NCBI GenBank assembly: GCA_002426575.1
Contig: DIRE01000064.1
Span: 1 to 24,978, forward strand
Direction: 5' to 3'
Source of the DNA: Clostridiaceae bacterium UBA5444
GTDB lineage: Bacteria; Bacillota; Clostridia; Clostridiales; Oxobacteraceae
Length of the DNA stretch: 24,978 nucleotides
Under the pieces are notes generated by a model. The model did no database searches, was not told the DNA's origin, and saw nothing but the letters and a program-made list of their open reading frames with translations. The translations under genes were made by a program, and so were the position numbers. Of this stretch, positions 14,494 through 22,287 are shown piece by piece (the stretch's first letter is position 1; every line of letters begins with the position of its first letter).

Positions 14494-15165
14494 TTGAAAA
14501 GAAACTTTGCATACTGTTTACTGCTCATTTTTATGATCTTTACATTGAGCTCCTGCCATGTGGATAGAGAGACTCCACAAGATAAGTTTGTTAGATTTCA
14601 TGTTATAGCAAATAGTGATTCTCCAGAGGACCAGAGAATTAAACTTATGGTAAGAGATAGGGTGCTAAAAGATATAGGTCCTAAACTTGAAAATTGTAAA
14701 ACAAAAGCTGAATCAGAATACATAATAAACCAGAATATAGAAACTATAAAAAAGATAGCTGAAGATGAATTGAAAGACAATGGAGTAGATTCCAAAGTAG
14801 CTGTAAGTTTAGGTAAATCGATATTTCCAGCTAAAATATATAGCGGTGTTATGGTACCTGAGGGAGAGTATGATGCCCTTAAAGTAATTATAGGTGACGG
14901 CGAGGGCAAAAATTGGTGGTGTGTCATGTTTCCACCTCTTTGTTTTATAGATGTGACAAAGGGCATAACATCAGAGGAGGCAGAGCATATCCTAAAAAAG
15001 GCTATTAATACTAGCTCTGAATTAGATAAAGAGGCATTAAATACCAAAGCTGTATATAATGAAAAAGGCAGCAGCAAACAGAAAAATATTGAAATAAAGT
15101 TTAAAACGGTAGAGATATTCAAATCGCTAATATCAAAGTTAGAGGAAATGCTAAGTTCAAAATAA
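14494..15165 (+). CDS. spoIIR: Stage II sporulation protein R (SpoIIR)
   Basis: Signalling protein made in the forespore and exported to the intermembrane space, where it triggers SpoIIGA to process pro-sigma-E in the mother cell. The 223 residues open with a signal sequence (about 1-20), then FVRFHVIANSDSPEDQ, the diagnostic SpoIIR block, and NWWCVMFPPLCFIDV further on. TTG start at 14494 with GGGGG 8 bases upstream. The signal peptide ends LSSC (18-21), which looks like a lipobox, so the protein could be membrane-tethered. It lies behind a sigma-F-like promoter and 30 bases before ypeB. A 224-codon open frame on the opposite strand is a shadow. Confidence 0.94.
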   Translation: MKRNFAYCLLLIFMIFTLSSCHVDRETPQDKFVRFHVIANSDSPEDQRIKLMVRDRVLKDIGPKLENCKTKAESEYIINQNIETIKKIAEDELKDNGVDSKVAVSLGKSIFPAKIYSGVMVPEGEYDALKVIIGDGEGKNWWCVMFPPLCFIDVTKGITSEEAEHILKKAINTSSELDKEALNTKAVYNEKGSSKQKNIEIKFKTVEIFKSLISKLEEMLSSK

Positions 15166-15195
15166 CCAATTAAATAGTTTGGAAGTGAATATAAA

Positions 15196-16578
15196 ATGTA
15201 CAGAGATATAGCAAGAAAAAGGATTATATATAGTGTTGTAGTTACCGTGTTGGTAGTTGGAGTAACAACCATGGCATGCCTTTTGTATTTAGATAGAATA
15301 CAGCTTGGAAATAGTCTGCAGGGAAAGTATCAAAAACAGCTTTTCAGTCTTATAGATAATGTTCAAGTTTTAGAAGCTGATCTATCTAAAGTTGGGGTTA
15401 CAGCATCCCCAAGGCAATCCACATTACTTTTTGGGGATATATGGAGGCAGGCAGGCGCCGCAGCCGATAATGTTAACTCCCTTCCCATAAATCATAGTTC
15501 AATATCTCAAACAAGCAGATTCCTAGCACAGGTATCAGATTTTTCTTTTTCTCTCTTAAAGTTACAAAACGATGGGGATAAATTGACTGATGCAGAATGG
15601 AAAAACCTAGAGGAGCTAAAGAAAAATGCTGCATATTTAAGGCAGCAGCTATATGGGCTTCAAAAAGAGATGAATGACGGCAATATAAGATGGGTAGAGA
15701 TTAAAAATGAGGGAGGAAAGCTCCTAGGTCAGGCAAAGGCAAGCCTAGTAGAAGAAAAATTTGTAAGCATTGATAAGCAGATGCAAAATCATCCAACCCT
15801 TATTTATGATGGCCCATTTTCAGAGAACATATTAGAGATAAAGCCTAAAGTATTATCTGAGCCCCAAATAACTATAGAGCAGGCAAAGCAAAAGGTATAT
15901 GAGATAATAGGTAAGGAAAAGGTAGAAGATATTGGAGTATACAGCCCTAAGGGGAATGGCAAGATACCAATATATGCATTTTCTGTTTCTATTAAAGGAA
16001 GAGATAAAAAGGATCAAATAAACATAGATATTAGTAAAAACGGGGGCCATGTTGTCTATATGATAGACAATAGAGCTCTTGGCAATACTAAATTTGATAC
16101 CAAAAAAGCCATAGATAAAGGCTTAGATTTCTTAAATAACAGGGGATACAAGGATATGATACCGAGCTTTTGTCAAAAAAACGGAAACTCAATCGTGGTT
16201 AATTATATATATACCCAAAAGGTGGAAAAAACGGAAACTGTAATATACCCTGATCAAATAAAACTAAAAATAGCCTTAGATAATGGAGATATAATAGGCA
16301 TAGAGGCTGAAAAGTATTTGGTTGCCCACAGTATAAGAAAACTGCCTAAGCCATCAATATCAGTGGATAAAGCAAGGCAAAATGCTAGTTCTAAACTAAA
16401 GATAACCAACACTAGGCTTGCATTAATACCCATGAATTCCACTAGAGAGGTGTTTTGCTATGAATTTGTTGGTAAAAGGGATAAAGACACATTTATTATA
16501 TATATAAACGCAGAAAATGGCAGGGAGGAGAATATACTCCAAATTATAGATACATCTGATGGACAGCTTGCAATGTAA
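15196..16578 (+). CDS. ypeB: Germination protein YpeB
   Basis: Spore protein needed for localisation and stability of the cortex-lytic enzyme SleB in Bacillus. The 460 residues begin with one N-terminal membrane anchor (about 11-31), a helical region with SLIDNVQVLEADLSKV and later LRQQLYGLQKEM, and a C-terminal half with PepSY-like modules (for example ITIEQAKQKVYEIIGKEKVEDIGVYSPKG). The family is recognisable from the N-terminal helical part. ATG at 15196 follows GGAAGTGA. It probably shares a transcript with spoIIR. The usual partner gene sleB is not adjacent: the upstream neighbour is spoIIR and no hydrolase is encoded in the window. Confidence 0.92.
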   Translation: MYRDIARKRIIYSVVVTVLVVGVTTMACLLYLDRIQLGNSLQGKYQKQLFSLIDNVQVLEADLSKVGVTASPRQSTLLFGDIWRQAGAAADNVNSLPINHSSISQTSRFLAQVSDFSFSLLKLQNDGDKLTDAEWKNLEELKKNAAYLRQQLYGLQKEMNDGNIRWVEIKNEGGKLLGQAKASLVEEKFVSIDKQMQNHPTLIYDGPFSENILEIKPKVLSEPQITIEQAKQKVYEIIGKEKVEDIGVYSPKGNGKIPIYAFSVSIKGRDKKDQINIDISKNGGHVVYMIDNRALGNTKFDTKKAIDKGLDFLNNRGYKDMIPSFCQKNGNSIVVNYIYTQKVEKTETVIYPDQIKLKIALDNGDIIGIEAEKYLVAHSIRKLPKPSISVDKARQNASSKLKITNTRLALIPMNSTREVFCYEFVGKRDKDTFIIYINAENGREENILQIIDTSDGQLAM

Positions 16579-16610
16579 AACAAAATAAAGTTAAATTAAA
16601 TTAATAAAAA

Positions 16611-16635
16611 AAATAATATTACAAATAATATTACT
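16611..16635 (+). repeat. Tandem 12-base repeat upstream of sspF
   Basis: Two adjacent copies of AATAATATTACA/T. The second copy runs into the left arm of the inverted repeat at 16628-16641. Function unknown; AT-rich DNA makes such repeats cheap. Confidence 0.4.
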
Positions 16636-16678
16636 GTACCTTAATCTAAATAGTATAGGAATATAGGTACAGTAATAT
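16628..16678 (+). repeat. 14-bp perfect inverted repeat in the sspF leader
   Basis: ATATTACTGTACCT (16628-16641) and AGGTACAGTAATAT (16665-16678) are exactly complementary, with a 23-base loop and then ATTTTTAT. It could terminate ypeB transcripts. However, the sspF ribosome site begins at about 16688, leaving no room for a promoter after the hairpin. It is therefore either in the sspF 5' leader or a read-through regulatory hairpin. Confidence 0.65.
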
Positions 16679-16700
16679 ATTTTTATATGGAGGTGTGTCT

Positions 16701-16883
16701 ATGAGCAGACACCGCAGTCTTATGTCTGAGGAGTTGAAATACGAATTAGCAAAAGAACTGGGTGTTGATGATATTGTTCGTAGAGAAGGTTGGGGAGGCG
16801 TACCCGCAAGGCAGTGTGGTAATTTAGTTGCTGAAGCCATTAAATATGCTGAAAGAAATCTTAATGAACAAGATAAAAAATAG
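16701..16883 (+). CDS. sspF: Alpha/beta-type small acid-soluble spore protein, SspF-like
   Basis: DNA-binding spore protein that coats and protects DNA in the forespore and is degraded on germination. At 60 residues, MSRHRSLMSEELKYELAKEL, then GWGGVPARQCGNLV and AIKYAERNL, it aligns by eye with Bacillus SspF (the minor SASP encoded beside ispE). The conserved ELKYELAKELG half and GN(L/M)V..AI..AE half are both present. I chose ATG 16701, with GGAGGTG 5 bases before; an in-frame GTG at 16695 overlaps that ribosome site. Monocistronic with a strong terminator. Forespore (sigma-G) expression is expected, but I could not find a clear promoter. Confidence 0.93.
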   Translation: MSRHRSLMSEELKYELAKELGVDDIVRREGWGGVPARQCGNLVAEAIKYAERNLNEQDKK

Positions 16884-16897
16884 TTCATACCTCACAT

Positions 16898-16920
16898 AAC
16901 CGGGCTTATGCCCGGTTTTT
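16898..16920 (+). terminator. Intrinsic terminator after sspF
   Basis: AACCGGGC and GCCCGGTT form a perfect 8-bp GC-rich stem around TTAT, followed by further T's. Confidence 0.9.
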
Positions 16921-16963
16921 GTATTGCATTTAGTATTAAATGTAATTATAGTTTTATTGTAAT

Positions 16964-16991
16964 ATGACAAATATTAATTATAATATATAAT
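16964..16991 (+). promoter_or_regulatory. Sigma-A promoter of the hydrolase-MurF-ddl operon
   Basis: ATGACA (16964-16969) and TATAAT (16986-16991) are 16 bases apart, with a second TATAAT at 16979-16984. The leader to the first gene is about 100 bases and shows no strong hairpin. Confidence 0.55.
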
Positions 16992-17096
16992 AGTATGTAG
17001 AAACATACATATAGTTAAATAGAAATTCTATAATAAATTGTTTTATAATACAGTATACCTTTGTATTTAAAACACAATAAGAGGGGTTTTTGTTAG

Positions 17097-17861
17097 ATGT
17101 TTTTAAAAATTGATAATATGGATATATATTATAAAAGGGCAGGATACGGCAAAAAAGTTATTCTGCTTCATGGTTGGGGAGGTAGGGCGGATAGCTTTTT
17201 ACCCGTTTTTAATTATTTGTCAACGAAATTTGATGTAATAGCAATTGACTTTCCAGGCTTTGGAGAGTCACAAATACCAAATGAGCCTTGGGGTGTTAGA
17301 GATTACAAGGATATGCTGCTTAAGTTTTTCGATGCATTAGGTATTGATAAAGCAAGTATATTGGGACATTCTTTTGGTGGGAGAGTATCTATTATGTTTT
17401 CTGCTGAACATCCTGAAAGGGTTGAAAAGGTTGTACTTGTAGATAGTGCTGGACTTATACCTAAAAGGACATTTAAATATTATTATAAAGTATATAAATT
17501 TAAGCTTTTGAAAAAGTTGTACATACTATTTACATTTGGAAATAGTAAAGAAGAAAAGTTAGAAAAGTTTTATGAAAAGTATGGCTCAAAGGATTATAAG
17601 GAATCCGGCAACATGAGGCAGACCTTTGTTAAAGTAGTAAATGAGGATTTAGCTGGCTATCTTCCAAAAATAAAATCACCAACCCTTCTTATTTGGGGCA
17701 GTGAGGATAAGGATACTCCTTTGTACTTTGGTAAAACTATGGAAAAGGAAATACCTGACGCAGGGCTTGTAGTCTTTGAAGGGGCAGGTCACTTTTCTTA
17801 TCTTGATAGAATTAACGACTTTAATATAATTGTTTCTAAATTTTTTGAAGGAGATGAATAA
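17097..17861 (+). CDS. Alpha/beta-hydrolase fold protein
   Basis: A 254-residue protein with a complete alpha/beta-hydrolase catalytic layout. The oxyanion loop HGWGG is at 25-29, the nucleophile elbow GHSFGG at 90-95 with Ser92, an acid in GSEDKDTP (Asp204 or Asp206), and His232 in GAGHFSYLD. A basic lid region (about 120-180, rich in Lys and Tyr) could contact membrane lipid. No signal peptide. Substrate unknown: such proteins include esterases, thioesterases and lipases. Two bases separate it from the membrane-anchored Mur ligase, so the two are translated together and probably serve one process at the membrane. ATG 17097 has GAGGGG 10 bases upstream. Confidence 0.88.
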   Translation: MFLKIDNMDIYYKRAGYGKKVILLHGWGGRADSFLPVFNYLSTKFDVIAIDFPGFGESQIPNEPWGVRDYKDMLLKFFDALGIDKASILGHSFGGRVSIMFSAEHPERVEKVVLVDSAGLIPKRTFKYYYKVYKFKLLKKLYILFTFGNSKEEKLEKFYEKYGSKDYKESGNMRQTFVKVVNEDLAGYLPKIKSPTLLIWGSEDKDTPLYFGKTMEKEIPDAGLVVFEGAGHFSYLDRINDFNIIVSKFFEGDE

Positions 17862-17863
17862 AA

Positions 17864-19489
17864 ATGACGTATTTTTTATATGTAGTTGCATCTCTGGTTT
17901 TCATTCTTACTTGTTTTGGATTAGGTAAAGAGTTAATTCATATGGCGCAGCTTGAAGGATATAAACCCAGTCAGTACGGAAGATGGCTCAAAAACAATCT
18001 ATACTCTGTATTTTTAGAAAAAGGCCTGATATTGCTTACCATTACTGGCGCGATTATATTTTTCATTGCATATTTTATTAACTATAATGAATTGTTAGGT
18101 ATTTTTTTTGTATTAGCTTGGGTAGCAATCAATATATATGTCATATATAAAAATAGAAAGGCTAAAAAGGAAGCCAAAAAGCCTTTGGTTTTCACTCATA
18201 GAGCAATAAGATTATTTGTATTTTATTTGTTGCTTTCAGTACTTTGGCTTAGCTTGAGTGTGAGTACTTTATATCAGAATAATATTTCATATTATATTTT
18301 ATGTATTTCTATAGTAAGTTTTCTGCTCCCAATAAATATGTATATTGCAATTGCGGTAATGTATCCAGTGGAGATGATGGTACATTATAGATATTTTCGT
18401 TCTGCACAAAATAAAATATATGATATGAAGGAATTAAAGGTAATAGGAATAACTGGAAGCTATGGCAAGACAAGTACTAAATACTTTGTAAAAACCATAC
18501 TATCAGAGAAATATAACACGCTTATGACTCCTGAAAGCTACAATACACCAATGGGCATTTCAAAGGTTATAAGAGAAGAACTTAAAGATGAACATGAGGT
18601 TTTTGTCTGTGAAATGGGGGCAAGAAATATTGGCGATATTAAACAGCTAACAAAGCTTGTAAACCCATCAATAGGAATACTAACATCTATAGGACCTCAG
18701 CATCTTGAAACTTTTAAATTTATTGAAAACGTGGCTAAAACAAAATATGAGCTTATAGAGGCTCTTCCATATGATGGTACTGCAATATTTAATGGAGATA
18801 ATAGCTATTGTTTAGAACTTGCAAAAAAGACTGGAATTGAAACATTGATATATGGAATAGAAAATAATGATGATAGCTTATTTATAAAGGCCACAGATAT
18901 AGAGACATCAATAGGAGGCTTAAAGTTTAGGGTTAAAGGAGGAGAAAATATAGATTTTCAATGCGAAACATCTCTATTGGGAAAACATAATGTTAGCAAC
19001 ATGCTTGCAGCAATATCTGTAGCACTTAAACTAGGCCTTACAACTGATGAAATAAAAAGAGGAATATCCAAAATAAAGCCTGTTCCCCACAGATTAGAGA
19101 TAGTAAAGTCCAACAATGGTGTTATGGTTATAGATGATGCTTTCAACTCAAACCCGGCAGGGTCTTTAGAGGCTTTAGAGACTATAAAGACTCTGCCAGG
19201 AGGAAATAAAATAGTAATAACACCTGGAATGGTTGAGCTTGGGGCTATTGAGTATGATGAAAATAAAAAGTTTGGAATTAACATAGCCAAAACTTGTGAT
19301 GCAGCAATACTAATTGGAATTAAAAGATCAAAGCCTATTGTGGAAGGCCTAAGGCAAGAAAATTTTCCTGAGGAGGGTATACATGTAGTATCGTCTCTTG
19401 AAGAGGCAACACAGAGGCTAGGAACAATTGTTAAGACAGGAGATATAGTACTATTTGAAAATGATCTTCCTGATAATTATGATGAATGA
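17864..19489 (+). CDS. Membrane-anchored MurF-like Mur ligase
   Basis: A 541-residue fusion of a membrane domain and a Mur ligase. Residues 1-180 hold about five hydrophobic segments (3-23, 54-74, 76-96, 117-137, 142-166). The ligase part then starts at about 190: P-loop GSYGKTSTK (198-206), NTPMG (227-231), CEMGARNIGDI (249-259), the LLGKHNVSNMLAA region and the C-terminal DDAFNSNPAGSLEAL and LFENDLPDNYDE, which are MurF-like. Ordinary MurF is soluble and about 450 residues; it joins D-Ala-D-Ala to UDP-MurNAc-tripeptide. Adjacency to ddl supports a D-Ala-D-Ala or related substrate. Whether this is the cell's only MurF, or a specialised enzyme acting on a lipid-linked acceptor, cannot be told here. 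Confidence 0.88.
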   Translation: MTYFLYVVASLVFILTCFGLGKELIHMAQLEGYKPSQYGRWLKNNLYSVFLEKGLILLTITGAIIFFIAYFINYNELLGIFFVLAWVAINIYVIYKNRKAKKEAKKPLVFTHRAIRLFVFYLLLSVLWLSLSVSTLYQNNISYYILCISIVSFLLPINMYIAIAVMYPVEMMVHYRYFRSAQNKIYDMKELKVIGITGSYGKTSTKYFVKTILSEKYNTLMTPESYNTPMGISKVIREELKDEHEVFVCEMGARNIGDIKQLTKLVNPSIGILTSIGPQHLETFKFIENVAKTKYELIEALPYDGTAIFNGDNSYCLELAKKTGIETLIYGIENNDDSLFIKATDIETSIGGLKFRVKGGENIDFQCETSLLGKHNVSNMLAAISVALKLGLTTDEIKRGISKIKPVPHRLEIVKSNNGVMVIDDAFNSNPAGSLEALETIKTLPGGNKIVITPGMVELGAIEYDENKKFGINIAKTCDAAILIGIKRSKPIVEGLRQENFPEEGIHVVSSLEEATQRLGTIVKTGDIVLFENDLPDNYDE

Positions 19490-19511
19490 AATATGAAGGG
19501 GTGAAGTTAAA

Positions 19512-20696
19512 ATGGCTAAATTAAATATAGGCGTAATGTTTGGAGGCCGTTCCGTTGAGCATGAGGTTTCAGTAGTAACAGGGCTTCAGGTTGTAGACAA
19601 TATTGATAGGCAAAAATATGATGTAACACCTATTTATATAACCAAAGAGGGGGACTGGTATACTGGAGATGAACTTTTAGATATAAAGAATTTTAAAGAT
19701 ATTAAATCTCTTATTCCAAAACTTAAGAAGGTATTTATACCACCAGTGCCATCTTTAAACAAGCTTTATTTTTATCCAATTAAAACAGGACTTTTTAAAA
19801 AGGAATCTGACTTTATAAATATAGATGTAGTATTTCCAGCACTTCATGGAATGCATGGAGAGGATGGAACAATACAAGGACTTCTTGAACTTTCAGGTAT
19901 ACCCTATGTAGGAAGCAGTGTATTAGGATCATCTGTTGGTATGGATAAGATAATAATGAAGGATATATTTAAAGCTAATGATATCCCCATAGTAAACTAT
20001 ACATGGTTTTTGAGAAAAGATTATGAAAAGGATAGTACAAAGGTTGTTGATAATGTTGAAGAAAAATTAAAATATCCACTGTTTGTAAAGCCTGCAAATC
20101 TTGGCTCGAGTATAGGAATAACAAAAGCAAAAGATAGGCAGGGACTTATAGATGCCATTGATATAGCAATAAATTATGATAGAAAGATATTAGTTGAAGA
20201 AGGGGTTAATAATTTAGTTGAGATAAACTGTTCCTGCATGGGAATGGATGATGATGTATCTCCTTCAGTATGTGAAATGCCAATATCTTGGGAGGAATTC
20301 TTAAGCTTTGATGATAAATATATGAGGGGAAGCAATTCAAAAGGAATGAAGGGATCATCAAGGAAAATACCTGCACCAATTCCTGATGAAAAAACAGAGG
20401 AAATAAAAAGGCTTGCGGTTAAGTCATTTAAGGTATTAGACTGCTCAGGAATATCAAGGATAGACTTTCTTATGGAAAAAGATACAATGAAGGTCTATGT
20501 TAATGAAATAAATACAATGCCAGGATCCATCGCCTTTTATCTATGGGAAGCCCAAGGCATAAGCTTCAAGGAGCTCACAAGCAGGCTCATTGAAATAGCA
20601 ATTGCAAGATCAGAAGAACACAACAAAAATATATATTCCTTTGACACAGAGCTCCTCCAAAACGTAACCCGCGGAGGTTCAAAAGGAACTAAATAG
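19512..20696 (+). CDS. ddl: D-alanine--D-alanine ligase
   Basis: ATP-grasp enzyme making the D-Ala-D-Ala dipeptide for peptidoglycan precursors. The 394 residues show GVMFGGRSVEHEVS (7-20), LHGMHGEDG (111-119), the ATP-binding KPANLGSSIG (193-202) and SRIDFL with NEINTMPG (315-320, 331-338) carrying the metal ligands. It is longer than the usual 300-360. The extra length includes an insertion around 46-100 and a long omega-loop, FDDKYMRGSNSKGMKGSSRK (266-285). The Lys-Tyr pair (269-270) resembles the EAKY motif of D-Ala-specific enzymes rather than the His loop of VanA-type D-Lac ligases. GGGGTGAAG-like ribosome site. Third gene of the hydrolase, MurF-like, ddl operon. Confidence 0.94.
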   Translation: MAKLNIGVMFGGRSVEHEVSVVTGLQVVDNIDRQKYDVTPIYITKEGDWYTGDELLDIKNFKDIKSLIPKLKKVFIPPVPSLNKLYFYPIKTGLFKKESDFINIDVVFPALHGMHGEDGTIQGLLELSGIPYVGSSVLGSSVGMDKIIMKDIFKANDIPIVNYTWFLRKDYEKDSTKVVDNVEEKLKYPLFVKPANLGSSIGITKAKDRQGLIDAIDIAINYDRKILVEEGVNNLVEINCSCMGMDDDVSPSVCEMPISWEEFLSFDDKYMRGSNSKGMKGSSRKIPAPIPDEKTEEIKRLAVKSFKVLDCSGISRIDFLMEKDTMKVYVNEINTMPGSIAFYLWEAQGISFKELTSRLIEIAIARSEEHNKNIYSFDTELLQNVTRGGSKGTK

Positions 20697-20697
20697 T

Positions 20698-20828
20698 AAA
20701 AGTCAGCAATATTATATTTTGGTACACTTCTGACGTCAGGATATGTTAAATTTACTTTTTGCAGCGACTTAAATGCCTATTTTTGCCGGCCTTACTTATT
20801 TAGAGAAAAGTGGGCATTTTGAAGCAGC
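20698..20828 (+). repeat. 131-bp tandem repeat unit 1 (truncated palindromic element, copy C)
   Basis: Contains TGACGTCA (20731-20738), the outer left arm (20739-20762) and inner arms of the palindromic element. The outer right arm is replaced by the start of the next unit. It differs from unit 2 at only two positions, both C/T (20737 and 20787). Confidence 0.88.
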
Positions 20829-21000
20829 AAAAGTCAGCAATATTATATTTTGGTACACTTCTGACGTTAGGATATGTTAAATTTACTTTTTGCAGCGACT
20901 TAAATGCCTATTTTTGCTGGCCTTACTTATTTAGAGAAAAGTGGGCATTTTGAAGCAGCAAAAAGTCAATTTAACATATCCGATTTAGAAATCAACAGTA
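20829..21000 (+). repeat. 131-bp tandem repeat unit 2 and complete palindromic element (copy D)
   Basis: The repeat unit is 20829-20959. The element continues with the outer right arm to 20981 and the tail CCGATTTAGAAATCAACAG. Outer arms 20870-20893 and 20958-20981 pair over 24 positions with one mismatch. It lies between ddl and murI, in the same orientation as copies A and B. Together with unit 1 it accounts for nearly all of the 337-base gap. Confidence 0.85.
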
Positions 21001-21033
21001 AATTAATAAGATCCATAGATTGGAGGTTTTTTT

Positions 21034-21846
21034 GTGGATGATAGACCGATTGGGGTCTTTGACTCGGGGATTGGGGGGCTTACGGTATTAAAGGAGCTAG
21101 CTTGTGTGTTACCTAATGAAAGCTTTGTATACTTTGGGGATACTGCAAGACTTCCATATGGAGCAAGATCTAAAGAAACTATTATAAAATATGCGCATCA
21201 ATGTATAAATTTTTTGCTCTCAAAAGATGTAAAGGCCATAGTAGTAGCTTGCAATACTGCATCTGCTGCAGCACTTCCGGTTATGAAGGAGTCTTTTAAA
21301 GAACCAATAATTGGAGTAATAGAGCCTGGAGCAGCCGCAGCTGTAGAGGCAAATAAAAACAATAAAATTGGAATACTAGGTACGTGTGCAACCATTAAAA
21401 GTGGTGCCTATGAAGATGAGATAAAGAAGCTTTGCCCGGGAAAACGCATTGTTTCAAACCCATGTCCTCTCTTTGTACCTATTGTAGAAGAAGGATGGGC
21501 CGAGACTGAGGTTGCAAAAATAGTGGCAAAAGAGTATTTAAAACCTTTGATAGAAGAAAAGGTTGATACAATAGTAATGGGGTGCACCCACTACCCGCTG
21601 CTTAAAAGCGTTGTTGCAGATATTATGGGATCAGATGTTTGTCTTATTGATCCAGCTCATAACACTGCAATAGAATTTAAAAAAGTATTATATAAAAAGC
21701 AAATTCAGAATGAAAATAAAAACATAAGTCCTTATTATAAATATTATGTTAGTGATGATCCTGAAAGATTTGTAAAAGTAGGATCAGAATTTCTCGAGAA
21801 AGATATAGATAATATAGAAAAGATAGATATAGAGGGATACAATTGA
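21034..21846 (+). CDS. murI: Glutamate racemase
   Basis: Cofactor-independent racemase giving D-glutamate for peptidoglycan. The 270 residues contain PIGVFDSGIGGLTV (5-18), FGDTARLPYG (34-43), ACNTASA with catalytic Cys73, and GCTHYPLL with catalytic Cys184; Asp10 and Ser11 complete the typical site. GTG start at 21034, with GGAGG 7 bases upstream. It heads a murI, DUF1934, argS group and follows the duplicated palindromic repeat. I see no convincing promoter between the repeat and the gene, so transcription may come from ddl or from inside the repeat. Confidence 0.96.
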   Translation: MDDRPIGVFDSGIGGLTVLKELACVLPNESFVYFGDTARLPYGARSKETIIKYAHQCINFLLSKDVKAIVVACNTASAAALPVMKESFKEPIIGVIEPGAAAAVEANKNNKIGILGTCATIKSGAYEDEIKKLCPGKRIVSNPCPLFVPIVEEGWAETEVAKIVAKEYLKPLIEEKVDTIVMGCTHYPLLKSVVADIMGSDVCLIDPAHNTAIEFKKVLYKKQIQNENKNISPYYKYYVSDDPERFVKVGSEFLEKDIDNIEKIDIEGYN

Positions 21847-22259
21847 AAAGTAAGGTTATAGTAAAAGTTGTTAGCAAGACAATTTCAGATGGAGAAGAGG
21901 AAAAGATTGAGCTTATGACTCCCGGCAAGTTTTACAAAAAGGGGGAGGCTTATTTCGTAGTTTATGAAGAGACTGAAATATCAGGCATGGAAGGCACTAC
22001 AACCACGTTAAAAATAGAAAGCGACCAATTGAGAATAATAAGATTTGGAACCACAAGCTCTAATTTAATATTTAAAAAAGGGATTAAGCATAGCAGCATG
22101 TACAAAACTGTTTATGGTATATTTGAGGTGATTGTTGAACCTTCATCTATAGATATTGATGTAGATGAAAACGGAGGTAAAATAGAGATTGATTATAACC
22201 TTAGAGCAGGCGGCATGGCTCAAAGTACTAACAGTATGTGTATAGAAATAAAGGCGTGA
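21843..22259 (+). CDS. DUF1934 (YwiB-like) beta-barrel protein
   Basis: A 138-residue protein of alternating beta-strand pattern, including VIVKVVSKTISDGEEEKIELMT, YFVVYEETEISGMEGTTTTLKI and YGIFEVIVEP near the end. This matches the DUF1934/YwiB family, a small calycin-like barrel of unknown function. TTG start at 21843 overlaps the murI stop by four bases (TTGA), with GAGGG 6 bases upstream, so it is translationally coupled. In Bacillus ywiB also sits directly upstream of argS. No catalytic residues are known. Confidence 0.88.
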   Translation: MKSKVIVKVVSKTISDGEEEKIELMTPGKFYKKGEAYFVVYEETEISGMEGTTTTLKIESDQLRIIRFGTTSSNLIFKKGIKHSSMYKTVYGIFEVIVEPSSIDIDVDENGGKIEIDYNLRAGGMAQSTNSMCIEIKA

Positions 22260-22287
22260 TGCACAAAGGCACATTAGGAGGGATCTT

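Noticed and set aside
14598..15272. 224-codon open frame on the minus strand over spoIIR
   Set aside because: It is a shadow of spoIIR and the start of ypeB. Composition is unlike a real protein and the plus-strand gene is well supported.
20984..21012. TTTAGA-N17-TAAGAT as a murI promoter
   Set aside because: The predicted start would lie only about 3 bases before the ribosome site, and both boxes are weak.
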